In this document: in pieces, positions 47,282 to 58,589 of the stretch
Position numbering within the stretch: the stretch's first letter is position 1
How the letters are laid out: every line of letters begins with the position of its first letter
Assembly (NCBI RefSeq): GCF_012273895.1
Contig: NC_052108.1
Location: forward strand, 868,001-932,000
Source: Zerene cesonia
Taxonomy: Eukaryota > Arthropoda > Insecta > Lepidoptera > Pieridae
Length of the DNA: 64,000 bases
Direction of reading: 5' to 3'
Translations under genes and position numbers: made by a program
The notes under the pieces: generated by a model
The model's input: only the letters and a program-made list of their open reading frames with translations
What the model was told of the DNA's origin: nothing
The model's database searches: none

Positions 47282-47420
47282 TCTGTATAAAGTTTAACGG
47301 TATGCTACGAAACGGCTGGATTGATTTTTAGGAAAAAATTCTGTGCATTCACATCTTGAATGGTGACCTATACCATCAATTTTTCATACCCTATATGATG
47401 GGAGTTATAAAGACCAACAA
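47282..47420 (+). mobile_element. Degenerate Helitron-like core
   Basis: CTACGAAACGGCTGGATTGATT and a following GAATGGTGACCTATACCATC region resemble element cores; no termini remain. Confidence 0.3.
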
Positions 47421-47682
47421 AATAGAATGGCTGAGAAAATAAGGACTATAGTGCGCTGTGGAAATATTTTAATTCTTAAGACATAAAATACATCACGTTC
47501 CAAAATTTACAACCATTTGTAAATGACAACACACACAACCACAAGAGGCATAAAGCTATTTTCGGCTCAGAGTTTAAAATCACTCGAAACAAAAGGGGTT
47601 TTGTGAAGCTACTAGACGAGTATATAAAAAAGTTAGTTGATATCAAGTATCGAAAGTTAGTATTACAATGTATCAGTACACT

Positions 47683-47965
47683 AGCTTTTTGCACGCGGCT
47701 TTGTTCGCGTTATCAAAGGGTACATCTATTGAAATGTGTAGTGTTTCACCTCATTAAATGGAAGCCCATCACTTTTTGCTCTTCTTACTATATCCAGGCA
47801 TAAAAAGTATATCACCATAAAATTCGATGCTTGATTCGTAATCGAGCGATTTTTCTATTAAAGCGATGGCGATTAAGCAAGCGTTTAGCGACATTAAAAA
47901 TGTGACATGTATGATCATTGGCATGACCAGACAACGCGAGCGAAGCCGCGGGAAAAACCTAGTTA
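47683..47965. mobile_element. Helitron-like end fragments facing each other
   Basis: A minus-type 3' motif (GCACGCGGCTTTGTTCGCGT) at the left and a plus-type 3' motif (AACGCGAGCGAAGCCGCGGG, then CCTAG|T) at the right. Two relics or one rearranged copy. Confidence 0.4.
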
Positions 47966-48046
47966 ACGCATATCTCTGAATATGAGAATACTAGGCTTTA
48001 ACGAAATACTCCTTCCAGGTTCTCGTTTATATAAAACATGACTAGC

Positions 48047-48050
48047 AAAT

Positions 48051-48081
<31 letters not shown>

Positions 48082-48374
48082 TTCTTTATTGCACACACTT
48101 ACAAAATATAAAAAAAAAAGAAATAAAATGTAACAAAAACTGGTATGCAAAGGGCGGCCTTATGGCTAAAAGCCATCTCTACCAGGCAACCGTTGGGTAA
48201 AGGACAATATATTTTTAGCAACGTACAATGCAACGCACGTAGGCAGGCAGTCTATTGGAAAATTAGTAAAGACAAAAAAAATTAATAATAAATAAATTAA
48301 CAATAATAAAAAAGTAACAAAATATAAACTACTTACAATAAGTTTAATAGTAATACATATATACGTATAAATAA

Positions 48375-48405
<31 letters not shown>

Positions 48406-48762
48406 CATGGTACACACTATAAATGTAAAATATTATATACATAATTAAATAGATAAATAATGATCTTTAAGCATTCCTTTAAATATACGTAAAGTTTGAG
48501 CGTTACGGATCGTTTCTGGAAGAGCATTCCACAGACGGATTGCCGATATGGTGAACGAAGAGCTATAAATTTTTGTACTATGAACTGGAAAACGAAGCAG
48601 AAAATTATTAGATGACCGTAATGTATAGGACTCCGAAGCAAGGTACTGAAAATTAGATTTTAAGTATTTAGGTGTGTTTGGATTGAATAGAATAGAAAAA
48701 AGCAGATGAAGAGTGTGAGCATTCCGGCGTTGACGAATTGGCAACCACTTGAGCTTTGTGAA
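48047..48762 (-). mobile_element. LINE remnant: reverse-transcriptase C-terminal end and 3' tail
   Basis: The minus-strand frame at about 48762-48445 encodes the end of a Jockey/CR1-type reverse transcriptase: L-P-I-R-Q-R-R-N, S-F-T-I-S-A-I-R-L-W-N-A-L-P-E-T-I-R, then F-K-G-M-L-K. It is followed by the 3' segment with the GGCCGCCC signature and a tail of (TAAA)n units at 48047-48082. The 5' part of the element is missing, so it is a dead, 5'-truncated copy. Confidence 0.8.
48375..48400. repeat. (AT)n microsatellite
   Basis: About 13 AT units inside the LINE 3' region. Confidence 0.9.
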
Positions 48763-49113
48763 GTGCCACCGTATAAAAATTTCAAACGCAACCGTCGCTA
48801 CGTTTGATGACGTATTTACATATCAAAGGGAAAAGTTATGGCAGTCGGCGAAAAATTTTGGCGCGCAACGTTCAAGAGGCGAGCTGTAATATGTTAAGCT
48901 GATGGTTTTAATGTAGTTAATGGTGATGTGTTTTTGTTTTTTTGTACGCTCTGTAAATCTTGAGAGATTTCTGTATACACGGTGACTGGTGGCCTTCAAA
49001 CTCGAGAACGTGAGGTCTAGAGCGATATAAAACAAAACACTTAAAAATAATCATATATTAATATTCGATCATATGATATTGTCGGACATTAATTGTGTTT
49101 TAATAATCTGTTG

Positions 49114-49356
49114 TATGCATAATTTTCTGACCGCCTCCTTGGTACAGTGGTTAACGCGTGAGCGTAGAACCGAGGNNNNNNNNNNNNNNNNNNNNNNNNN
49201 NNNNNNNNNCGCACAAAAAATAATATCTCGGTCTGCCAGGACACAGAAGGATGATCAACCTACTTGTCTTTAAAGAAAATCGATCAGTGAAACAGATGTA
49301 CATCATCTGCCCCATACCCCACTAGAGGACACGGGACTTCACTATGCATAATTTTC
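49114..49356 (+). mobile_element. SINE-A with perfect 14 bp target-site duplication
   Basis: Direct repeats TATGCATAATTTTC at 49114-49127 and 49343-49356 bracket a SINE (49128-49342). It has the head CTTGGTACAGTGGTTAACGC, a 34-N gap where the B box should be, and a body ending GACACGGGACTTCAC. This is clean evidence of LINE-mediated retrotransposition. Confidence 0.92.
49176..49209. other. Assembly gap, 34 N, over the SINE B box
   Basis: The equivalent part of the copy at 21113 is about the same length and holds GGGTTCGATTCCC. Confidence 0.98.
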
Positions 49357-49477
49357 AGTTAAGATACAGTTGTCTCTTTTCTTAACTTGATAAAACTCTT
49401 TCGGTTATCGAATCCTATAAAATATCGAAACAGAAACGGGGCGCATTCGTACGAATTGTGCCTATACTTATTATATT

Positions 49478-49675
49478 CTAGCTGCGCCCCGCGGTTTCAC
49501 CCGCGTAAATCCGTATCCCGTAGGTATATCGCGATAAAAAGTTACCTATATGTTATTCCAGTTGTCCAGCTGTCTACGTACCAAATTTCATTGCAATCTG
49601 TTCAGTAGTTTTTGTGTGAAAGAGCAACAAAAACACTCATCCTTACAAACTTTCGCATTTATAATATTAGTAGGA
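49478..49675 (-). mobile_element. Lep1-like Helitron
   Basis: Consensus-like: left CTAGCTGCGCCCCGCGGTTT, right TTTATAATATTAGTAGGA. Flanked by A before the 5' end on the minus strand. Confidence 0.94.
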
Positions 49676-50198
49676 TGTGTATACACTTATTACGATCAAA
49701 CTAATATTCAGCATAGCCCCTTTTTTGATTTCTAACAATATGATTAATGTATAAAACCTTCCCACCGGGCCAAGCTTATAAGAATGTATGTATACAACCA
49801 ATTTCATCATGATCCTTCACCGCATAAAGAGCGAAAAAGTTTTATAAGAAGTTGTATCAGCTTTTACTAAGTTTTATATTATTCTCCTACACTTTGTCAT
49901 CCTCATCCATGGTAATGTTATAAAGATTATACAATCGAAGTAATCTCCAGAAGTTATCGTGTTATTTTGAATTTATTATCTTGAATTTCTTAATAGATAC
50001 GTTATTTATTAAACGTCTGTTACCTTTACAGAGAAAAAGTAACACGATTCAACTCGCAATTAAAAGTTATTTTACTTTTATTACAAATCTATGTGTGGTA
50101 CACTATTTATATGCTAATAAACAATTTTAACACGATATGTACTATTAAAATATATTTCTATAATATTTTCTTTATATAATATATTTATATATTATATA

Positions 50199-50342
50199 TA
50201 CTAATAATATAATTAGATTGTTTGTTTGGACACGATAATCTCATGAACAGAAACAGGATTCTTTCACTGTTGGATACGTGCAAAATTCTGAGTGCTATAG
50301 GCTACATATATACCATGGGCAAAGCCGGACGGACCGCTTGTA
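50199..50342 (+). mobile_element. Degenerate subfamily-2 Helitron next to exon 2 donor
   Basis: TACTAATAATATAATTAGAT start, GACACGATAATCTCATGAAC core and GGCAAAGCCGGACGGACCGC end. The 3' end lies about 26 nt from the last base of exon 2. Confidence 0.5.
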
Positions 50343-50367
50343 TGTAAAACAAATGTATGAAACTTAC

Positions 50368-50435
50368 CTAATCTTAAAGTTTTAGTAAAGAACACTTGGT
50401 AAATGGTGGTACTCGTTGTTTTTCTATATCGTAAC
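50368..50435 (-). CDS. Exon 2 of CUB/C-type lectin gene: short linker exon
   Basis: 68 nt, acceptor AG at 50437-50436 (TTTCAG), donor GT at 50367-50366 (G|GTAAGT). It completes Arg127 (AG|G) and leaves one base of Asp150. It encodes 22 residues (128-149), basic and Thr-rich, ending in an alternating F-F-T-K-T-L-R-L strand just before C151 of CUB1. I do not recognise a domain. Its identity as an exon rests on the two strong splice sites and on phases that fit both neighbours. Confidence 0.8.
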
Positions 50436-50647
50436 CTGAAACAAATAAATAAATTAGAACATTATATTTTTATAGAAAATTTCTTAACATTAAGCGATCT
50501 AATTGAAAACCTTAAGGATAAGACTCTCATATAAAGATAAATGGAATATGTAAAGGATTTATTACATATTATTCTTCAACTTAACTTCCAAGTTAATATA
50601 TATACAAACACACACAAATACATACATTCGTTGGTATCCCTAATATC

Positions 50648-50802
50648 CCTAACATAACAAAGCGAAAGGAAACTTGTCTGTGTGCCTCTCCTTCAAGCCT
50701 AAACCACACAACAGATAAATATGAAATTTGGTACAAATATAGTTCATGACCCGAGAAATCCCGGGACTATCTATATTTTCCTTTGCCTACGGGAATCTAG
50801 TA
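50648..50802 (+). mobile_element. Helitron-like element, worn
   Basis: Core AAATATGAAATTTGGTACAA and an end reading TTGCCTACGGGAATCTAG|T. 5' end not clear. Confidence 0.5.
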
Positions 50803-51020
50803 TATAAATTTATTAACAAAATCGATTTTTTTCATAAAATTTCGTTATAATGTTTTATTTATACTAAAAGTATCACTTGCTATAGCAAGACTCGTAGTCA
50901 TCGACAAAGTATTTCCATTAACGAAGTACGTCATATCCATTTTTCCATTAATAATAATCATAAAGTAAGTAAAAGTATAACAAACAAATCTCATGCAGTC
51001 CCTGACAATTACAAGCAGGG

Positions 51021-51325
51021 ATTTTTTTTTCTTTTTTTAATGTCATAGCGGGCAACTGAGCTGGTGGTTCGCCTGATGGTAAACGATCACCACAGCCCAT
51101 GAACATTCGCAGAGGCTCAGATCTCTGATAATGCGCTGGCCGGTTTTAAGGGATAAGGGATAAGGAAAGGATTAATGACTGGAAAGAAGGAATGGACTGG
51201 GAAGGAATAGGAGAAGGAAATAGGCCACCGCCTCCCCCACTATTATTTCACGCCGGTCTTTTGTAGGGGTGTGGTACTTCCCCGGTGCGAGCTGGCCCAA
51301 TTCGTGCCGAAGCGTGCTCGACTCC
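51021..51325 (-). mobile_element. SINE-C, longest copy
   Basis: Runs from the poly(T) end (poly(A) on minus) through GCGGGCAACTGAGCTGGTGG and AATGCGCTGGCCGGTTTTAA to GCCGAAGCGTGCTCGACTCC at its 5' end on the minus strand. Confidence 0.8.
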
Positions 51326-51603
51326 GAATAAATAATATCATTGCTGTTGGCGTTAATTTCATAATACCGTATACTACCACGCCATAAATTCTAAGAATCT
51401 TGAAATAAACCTATACGCTATTTTCGAAGTCGGTTAGCAAGATGAACCAGCAAGTTTCCCAGTTATCGGTTCGCTTACAGGGACGAGGGGTACAAACTTT
51501 AACGGCGATCTTACGAGACTTGCGACACCAATACTGAACTTATTAAGTCGGAGCGAGGCGCCAGGGTTCCGTCTACTGAAGTTTGTAATAATAGTGTTAT
51601 TTA

Positions 51604-51820
51604 TCATACTTAATATTGTAAACGCGAAAGTTTGTAAGTAAGGTTGAATGTATGTATGGTTCGATGTTTGTTACTCTTTCACGTTAAAAGTACTGAAGCG
51701 ATTGCAATAAAATTTGGTACGCAGATAGCTGGATAATTGGAATCACACACAGGCAACTCTTTATCCCGATATTCATACGAGATACAGACTTACGCGGGTG
51801 AAACCGCGGGGCGCAGCTAG
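51604..51820 (+). mobile_element. Lep1-like Helitron
   Basis: TCATACTTAATATTGTAAAC 5' end (diverged), extra GAATGTATGTATGG block, 3' GGGGCGCAGCTAG|T. Confidence 0.9.
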
Positions 51821-51934
51821 TATACAATATTTCATTCATCATTCATCATTTTATACCAATTAGGTGGTGAAAAAGGTGTCGAGGGAGTTATGTAGTCTAA
51901 TCCTAAGTAGTTTTAAGAAACACTTATATTAAGA

Positions 51935-52057
51935 CTAGCGGTCCACCCCGGCTTCGCCCGTGGTACATATATAGGCTCTACCTCAATAAATGGGCTATCT
52001 AACACTGATAGAATTTTTTAAATCCGAAACTTTTCAGCCTTATAATATTAGTATAGA
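51935..52057 (-). mobile_element. Subfamily-2 Helitron with internal deletion
   Basis: Both ends present (plus strand CTAGCGGTCCACCCCGGCTT and TTATAATATTAGTATAGA) but the segment containing CAGTAGTTCCTGAGAT is deleted. Confidence 0.72.
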
Positions 52058-52920
52058 TTTATGTGCATGTTAGGGTATAATGGTGTCTTTGTTAATGTAA
52101 TCAATGTTTTTAATGTAATTTTAAATAAAGTTAGTTCCTTCCCAGCTCATGTGTTGTTCACTACCTTAAAAAGGGTCTCCTGTCCGATTTAAAAATAAAT
52201 ATAAACATTTATATAACTTAATTAGCGCCTCCATCTATTTTATAACGTAACCTAGGATGATAGGACGTTTTTTAAGTACACCACACAAATTAGTATTAAC
52301 ACATATTTTACACAAAAAATATAAATACATAACAATAACAAAGGCATTTAAATTTCATTCGTCATCAATATTCTCAAGTGTCATTATTGTCTTCATGTTT
52401 TTTATTTTAATCAAAACTAGATCAAAAACAACTATATTTTTTGCATTTAATAATTCAGGAATTCATTCATCCTTTTAAGGTTAACAATCATATTCTAAAA
52501 TATGCCTTTAACGTTTTTATAACAGAGGCAATAACTGCAGACTGCTTTCATACGAGACTGTCTACCCTATTACGTCACAATTAAGTCTCACATGTGAATC
52601 ATAACTAAACCAAAGCTGCGAAGCGTTACACTCACGCTAAACGCAACACGATTGGCTAATATGATAGGGTTGTCACAAGAGGAGTTTAATTTTTTTTTTT
52701 GTTTTCATACACGTATGAACTCTTATGGACTTGGAAGAATTGATAAAAAACTGAAGTCAACATCTGTTTTACTGAAAATTTTTCTTTATTTACGAATACG
52801 TGGGTTGGGTGTCCGACCGACTGAGGCATTTTTTTTGAGTCGCCCCTGGTAATCGTAGTAGAGGTCCTATTTACTGCTTATTGACTGAGTCTTTTACTTA
52901 TTCATTTCTATAGGAAACAC

Positions 52921-53150
52921 ATTTTTTTACGTTATAGGGGGCAACTGAACATAGACAATCGCAGAGGTAGTGCCTCTGCAAAAGCGCTGCCCGCTTTCGA
53001 GGCGTAAGGGATAAGGAAAAGATTGACGACGGGAAGGAAGGGTGAGGAAAAGGAATCGGGCATCCGGCTCCCCCACTCACCGAAGGAAACACAGTGTGGT
53101 ACTATCACGGTGCGAGTTAGCCCAATTCGTGTCGAAGCGTGCTCGACTCC
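52921..53150 (-). mobile_element. SINE-C copy with internal deletion
   Basis: ACGTTATAGGGGGCAACTGA on the plus strand, then AATCGCAGAGGTAGTGCCTC, and the 5' end (minus) GTCGAAGCGTGCTCGACTCC; the GGTTCGCCTGATGGTAAGCG block is missing. Confidence 0.72.
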
Positions 53151-53875
53151 CACAATGAAATAGAATACTCAGGACTAAACAGGACATCCTGATTTTTACT
53201 TTTAAATTTCTGTATTCTTCTGTATTAGTATTATTTCCGGTTATTTATGACTTTCCTGTATTAAAACGTTTTAAAAGTACACCTAAACGAAGTCTAGTAA
53301 TAAATAAATGTTTCCAGTTAAACATTATATCATGTCCCTAGAAGGTAATCGACAGTCGATTTATTATCAATTTCAAGCTTAATGGATAATGTAATTCCTA
53401 GAATCTGTTTAAGAAACATTTTTATATATCGTATAAAATCAGAAAAATTGCCATCCAAAATATTATGTTATAAAAAATACAAACCTCGGAGATATTCGCG
53501 AATATAAATTATGATTGAAGCTACAAACGCAGAAATTGAGTAATGGCTGTATGTAGTGTATTATTCGAAAATAGCCCTTACCGGAATTCCGATAGAGCCT
53601 ACATTTCTATGAAGGACTGGGTAACATAATAATACAAAATCATGTTGTTTGTCAAGCTAAAATGTGTTTTATTGCGTGTAAAAAAACAAGATATTGTAAT
53701 GGCCTGTGTGATATCAGTAAAATAATCATTTCATATGACGTAGATATGTAAAAATGTCTATTTTTTATCTTTTTATATATATTGCTTGCATAGTAAGATT
53801 TATACCGATTTTAGTTTTGATATTACGATATAAATAACTGTAATCTATAATAACAGCGTAAGCTCAACAATTTAT

Positions 53876-54018
53876 TTGTTTATACGATGTGTTAATCTCT
53901 GGAAGTAGTGGTTCGAATTTGAAAAAAAAAATGTGTTGAATAGTCCATTCACTTTCAAATGCTATAGCTATCTTATAACATCATGTAATACGTGTGTGTA
54001 GCCGAGGGACAAATCTAG
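53876..54018 (+). mobile_element. Degenerate subfamily-2 Helitron
   Basis: GATGTGTTAATCTCTGGAAG core and GCCGAGGGACAAATCTAG|T end. Confidence 0.5.
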
Positions 54019-54356
54019 TTGTTCGTGAATAAATAAATATCCAATGTGTCTCAATTATATTTTATGTTATACTATTTTTAACCTTAAGTAAACTAAGATA
54101 AGGCTCAATTTAAAACGTATGTAAAATTGTTAATGTCTCTTTAAAAAATTCATATAAAACATACATACTTATTATTTATCAATCCATTTATCATACAAGC
54201 GGTCCGCCTCGGCTTTCTATGAACCTTACTTGTGCGTTAATAGTAATGTAAAAAAAAATTCAGTCGATTTGAGATTAACGTATCACAAAATTAAATAACA
54301 TACATACTTACGGTAGAGACAATCTAACCTAAGAGTAGATTGCATTACATAAAGAA

Positions 54357-54553
54357 CTAGCTGTTGCCCGCAGCTAATATATTTTCTTGATACAAATTTT
54401 ATCTGTTTGGGGGTAGAATTGAACAGAATCCTTTCATAGCGGATGCCTACGCCATAACATTTATCTACATGCCAAATTTCAGCCCTATCCGTCCAGTAGT
54501 TTGGACTGTACATCGATAGATCACTATGTCAGTCAGTCAGTCAGTCCTTTGAG

Positions 54554-54586
<33 letters not shown>
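54357..54586 (-). mobile_element. Helitron-like element followed by microsatellites
   Basis: Left CTAGCTGTTGCCCGCAGCTA, core GCCAAATTTCAGCCCTATCC and CAGTAGTTTGGACTGTACAT. At its 5' side (minus strand) it runs into (TCAG)n at about 54529-54546 and (TA)n at 54554-54586. Confidence 0.65.
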
Positions 54587-54592
<6 letters not shown>

Positions 54593-56576
54593 GATACGTC
54601 CTTTCTATGTAATGCTTACAAACGAAACAGTTAACACTACGTAGCTTTTACTCACTATATCAAGCTGACATTAATCATTCACGAATAATCTCAACACAGA
54701 ATACAGGGCGAGTACAGAAATAGTCTAAAGTGACATTCTCTTAATCCATTTGATGGAATGCGAAGGTCGAAATCATCCATCAGTCCAAATCAGACAGATC
54801 AGGGTTATTCAGGTTAGAATTAACTCATTTGACGACTCAATTTCAGCCTTGTCACCGTGCAGCAAGGTTCGAATTTATGCCGTTTTACAATACAACTAAA
54901 TTGTAGTCTTTGATTTTGTAAAAAATTCTGAATGATTTGACGGAGTCAAATTACATTAAGATTACATAAGAGACACTTGAGAATATTACGTCAATTCTCG
55001 TTTACAGATTATATTTTGTTATGTTTAAAAAGACGTTACCTTCTACGCTACTGACCGAAATGGTAAATTTCTGGGGTCAGTATCAGATTTTATATAGTAA
55101 TCTATATGGTTACTTTCGAAGGAAGCTTTATAAACGTAAGTAAATGTATTCATATCATATGTAGAAATTTGTTGCTGGTGTTCCCTAAACTTTATAAATA
55201 AAAATTGATTTGATTTTATTATGACGTATATACATACGCCTTAGTAATTATACACATATAACATGAAACATATCCTTTACGCTGTAATAAGGAATTTGCA
55301 TTTGCACCGCGGGACAGTTCAAATCTTATATCAAAAGCCCGAAATTAATAATGTACCTACTATGTTAGATTAACATCAATCTTCGATTATAATAATTTTG
55401 GATCGATTTCTAATTTGCATACCAATATAAAAACAATGTTTCTGTTGGTTATTGACAGACATTTGTCAGAAAATGGATAGCTAGATATTGTTGACACTTT
55501 CAAATAAGAATCGGGCGCAAGTGACGTTTTAACTGAACGCTTTCATTTCACAGTCGTAATTTATAGTTGAACAACAATTCTTATACAGTCTGATGAATAT
55601 TTATTACTATTGATGCCTAAAAATAAGAGATAAACTAACATCGGTATTTGGATATGTGGATTACATTTACAATAGCTCAAAATTCGTTAAAAATCCAACG
55701 CGAACTTGAAAGGCAATAAATAATAGCGAGTTATCACACAGTTTCCACTGCAACTGGTTTATTGGCAGTCAGAGAACGCATTTGGCTTACTGGCAGCGTT
55801 TCTTTATTTGGCAGGTAAATTGCTGGCAAGGCTTGCCAACTAGGACGATGTTCTATAAGTTAACGTATACCGGACGGGATTTATAAGTTTCAGGTTGTAG
55901 AAGCTAGTTTATTGGTTAGTGAACAGCACAAGGATATAGTAAGATTTTAGGAAGAATTGGGTCATGATGCAGTTACCGCGCCTTTATAGACAGACGTTAT
56001 TGTGGTTTGTGGAATATTTACAGTATGTTAGCGGTTTAGATGAGAGCTCCCACAATATGGGGTGGGCAAATCGAATGCGGTTTCAGTGCTGTAAATTGCA
56101 TTTACGTAATACAGGTGAGTGCGAGGCATATTCTTTTAAATGTAAGGGGAAAAAATGTCTTATTGAGTCTGAAAAATGTCCCTAATTTGTTTTCTTTTAT
56201 CACGAATGCTTTCATGTATATAAATCCAAAAATCCAAAAAAATACATTGGAAAGCTTAGCTTATTTACTTGTTTTTAAGGTCTTTATTCCTTAAATGGCG
56301 TGTCGATGGAAGTTGTAAATTACTTTTCATTATCAGCAACAAAAGATTTTCTGTTATAAAAGACTTGAAAGGAAGATGGGCTGCGATAATCGAATACTGC
56401 CACTAACGTTAATTACGAATGTATCAAAACTTTTGGATAATGGACGTTCGTCGAATTGGGAACTTTAAGTAATTAGTTCGTAAGCATAATTTAGTGTGCC
56501 ATAAACTCATAACAAATTGTGTGGAGAAAATCTGTTCCGTGAAATTTAGAAATAAAATCGAATGTAATTTTTAAAT

Positions 56577-56722
56577 CACTACATAGTATAATGGAACGTC
56601 GCTTCCCACGTCTGTCCCCAAGTATGTATGTGTGCTTAGATTTTTAAAACTGCACAACGGATTTTGATGGATATTTATTAGATAGATTCAAGAGGAAGGT
56701 TTATATGTATAATAACATCTAT
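56577..56722 (+). mobile_element. Helitron-like or unknown element core
   Basis: TGGAACGTCGCTTCCCACGT then AAAACTGCACAACGGATTTT and GATGGATATTTATTAGATAG. 3' end not found. Confidence 0.4.
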
Positions 56723-56779
56723 AAAGCTACTACGAATTTAGCGAACTATACTATAACTACGAACTTTTAAAAATCATTA

Positions 56780-56935
56780 CTCTTTTTTTGTGGGGAAGTG
56801 GAGACATCTTTCATAGATACTACTGGTCCCCAGGGTAAGATAATCCGACATAGCCCTGGGTTATGTCGGTTTCCTACCGACTAAAACCCCACTGAGTTCC
56901 GTCGAGCCGCTTTATTGAAAGGGCAGCAAACTGGT
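56780..56935 (+). repeat. Unclassified repeat-like segment
   Basis: GC-richer segment with CCGACATAGCCCTGGGTTAT and TTTCCTACCGACTAAAACCC, leading straight into a SINE-C. It contains a small palindrome (CCGACATA...TATGTCGG). Confidence 0.4.
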
Positions 56936-56936
56936 A

Positions 56937-57134
56937 ATTTTTTAATATACTAGGGGCCAACTGAGCTGGTGATTTGCCTGAAGGTAAGCAATCACCACCG
57001 CCCATGAACATTCACAAATGCGCTGCCCACTTTATGGTTTACAAAGACACATTAAGTAAAAAGGAAGGTATGTACTGGGAACAGTAAGGAAAAGGAAAAC
57101 TTCCATATTATTATATGGAAGTTTTCCGTTTCCT
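56937..57134 (-). mobile_element. SINE-C copy ending in a 22 bp-arm hairpin
   Basis: Plus-strand words GGGGCCAACTGAGCTGGTGA, TGAAGGTAAGCAATCACCAC and AATGCGCTGCCCACTTTATG. At its right end, 57087-57108 is repeated inverted at 57113-57134 with one mismatch and a 4 nt loop. Confidence 0.7.
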
Positions 57135-57657
57135 ATATATTATTACATATTATTCACATGTGTATTAACATGTGTCCCGTATTTGTGGTTACTGTAACAG
57201 TCATGAAAAGTAACAGTATATAGTCGTATATTAATCGACGCGACCAGCTCACGTAGACCAACAAACGCAGTATTTCAGATCGATGAAATTATCAAACACG
57301 ATTTTAATCTTGACGGCGAATCCAAAAAACAAAAACATCATCCAATTATAAAGGCTGTGTATATAAAGATGAATGAAAACGGTTGGTTTTAATTCAGAAT
57401 CTCCTTTCATCGCTGGGTTTTCAAATTGAGTTTCGGGCACAACAAAAATGTATAGACTGAAGGTGATACTGTCGCTATTCAATGTTTTGCGATAATTATA
57501 TCTAAGGCCATGTCCATACTCGCTGTTTCGTGTCTTGCGAAATGAGTAAATTCTGTGTTCCGTCGTGAACGTTACATTAACAAATTTCGGTACGATGTTA
57601 TGGTCTGGATATTTTCATGAATAGCGACCTCATTAGGCATGAAATTCATTAGTCTTA

Positions 57658-57866
57658 TCCTTACTAATATTATAAATGCGAACCTTACGCTTTAACGCCT
57701 AAACCACTGAAGCGATTTTGTTGAAATTTGGAATGAAGATAGAAAAAAACTTGGGAAAGTACATAGGATACATTTTATCGCAAATAAAGGATGGAAGGGG
57801 TTGAAACAGGGGATGAAAGCGATATAACCGAAATCAACGCGGGCGAATCCGCGGGCGGAAAGCTAG
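57658..57866 (+). mobile_element. Helitron-like element, subfamily 4 relative
   Basis: A|TCCTTACTAATATTATAAATG to GAATCCGCGGGCGGAAAGCTAG|T; core AACCACTGAAGCGATTTTGT. Confidence 0.78.
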
Positions 57867-57946
57867 TACGCTATAAACGCTAGTGTCTATTTTATCTCCT
57901 GATGCACGTATCTATAAAAAATAACACATGTACATCTACAGATCTA

Positions 57947-58112
57947 CAGATAATTGTGAAGGGGAAACTAGTATTTTTGTATGTTTGTCAAGATTTCGCA
58001 CAAAAACCACTGGACCGATTTCAAAAATCCTTTCACTATTGGAAAGCTGTAACTTCACTGAGTGATAAAGGCTATATATGTACCACAGGCGAAGCCGGGG
58101 CGAACAGCTGGT
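57947..58112 (+). mobile_element. Helitron-like element, subfamily 2 relative
   Basis: Core CCACTGGACCGATTTCAAAA, TGTACCACAGGCGAAGCCGG and end CGGGGCGAACAGCTGGTG (CTAG mutated to CTGG). Confidence 0.6.
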
Positions 58113-58589
58113 GTCATATAACTGAAATACTATCTAGTATATAAACTGCTAACTTAATAAATTAAGATGATTAACAAATTCAGTCTCGTGTCTAGAAATG
58201 TATGATAGATATTGTAAGGAGAATGATATAGGGCGAATGAGAGATGCACTGTACAGCTGTGCATTATGTCGTTCACTTATCTTTTTATTACGGTCACATA
58301 GATATCATCACAGATAATCAATTTCCTTGTCCTCTTATCTCCGTCTTTTTATTTTATCAAATAATTCATTAATATTCTTCAAGATCTTCAATAATTGAGT
58401 GTCACATTCTAATTAGTATTATTTAGACTAGTGATAGTCTAGACTCTAGATAATAACCGTTTGCACAGATTTCTCACTTTGCATCAGAACACATAATTGT
58501 ATATAAATCCCCCGCCCTACTCAGGTTCCGTACCTTAAGGACCACAGGACCGTTCTCTGGCATCATAATTATTATGTACATGTAACGTA

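Larger units (their letters stand above)
40472..50367 (-). other. Intron 2 (9.9 kb, includes two gaps)
   Basis: Contains microsatellites, SINE-C relics (41227, 42706), a LINE tail (43017), Lep1-like Helitrons (43577, 49478), an unnamed repeat (43827), worn Helitrons, a GC-rich gap (45308-46440), a LINE reverse-transcriptase remnant (48047-48762), a SINE-A with duplicated target (49114-49356) and a degenerate Helitron beside exon 2. The segments 44040-44970 and 46450-47280 show nothing recognisable. Confidence 0.85.

Noticed and set aside
48445..48744. 99-residue ORF as a host gene
   Set aside because: Motifs are those of the C-terminal end of a LINE reverse transcriptase and it lies next to a LINE tail.
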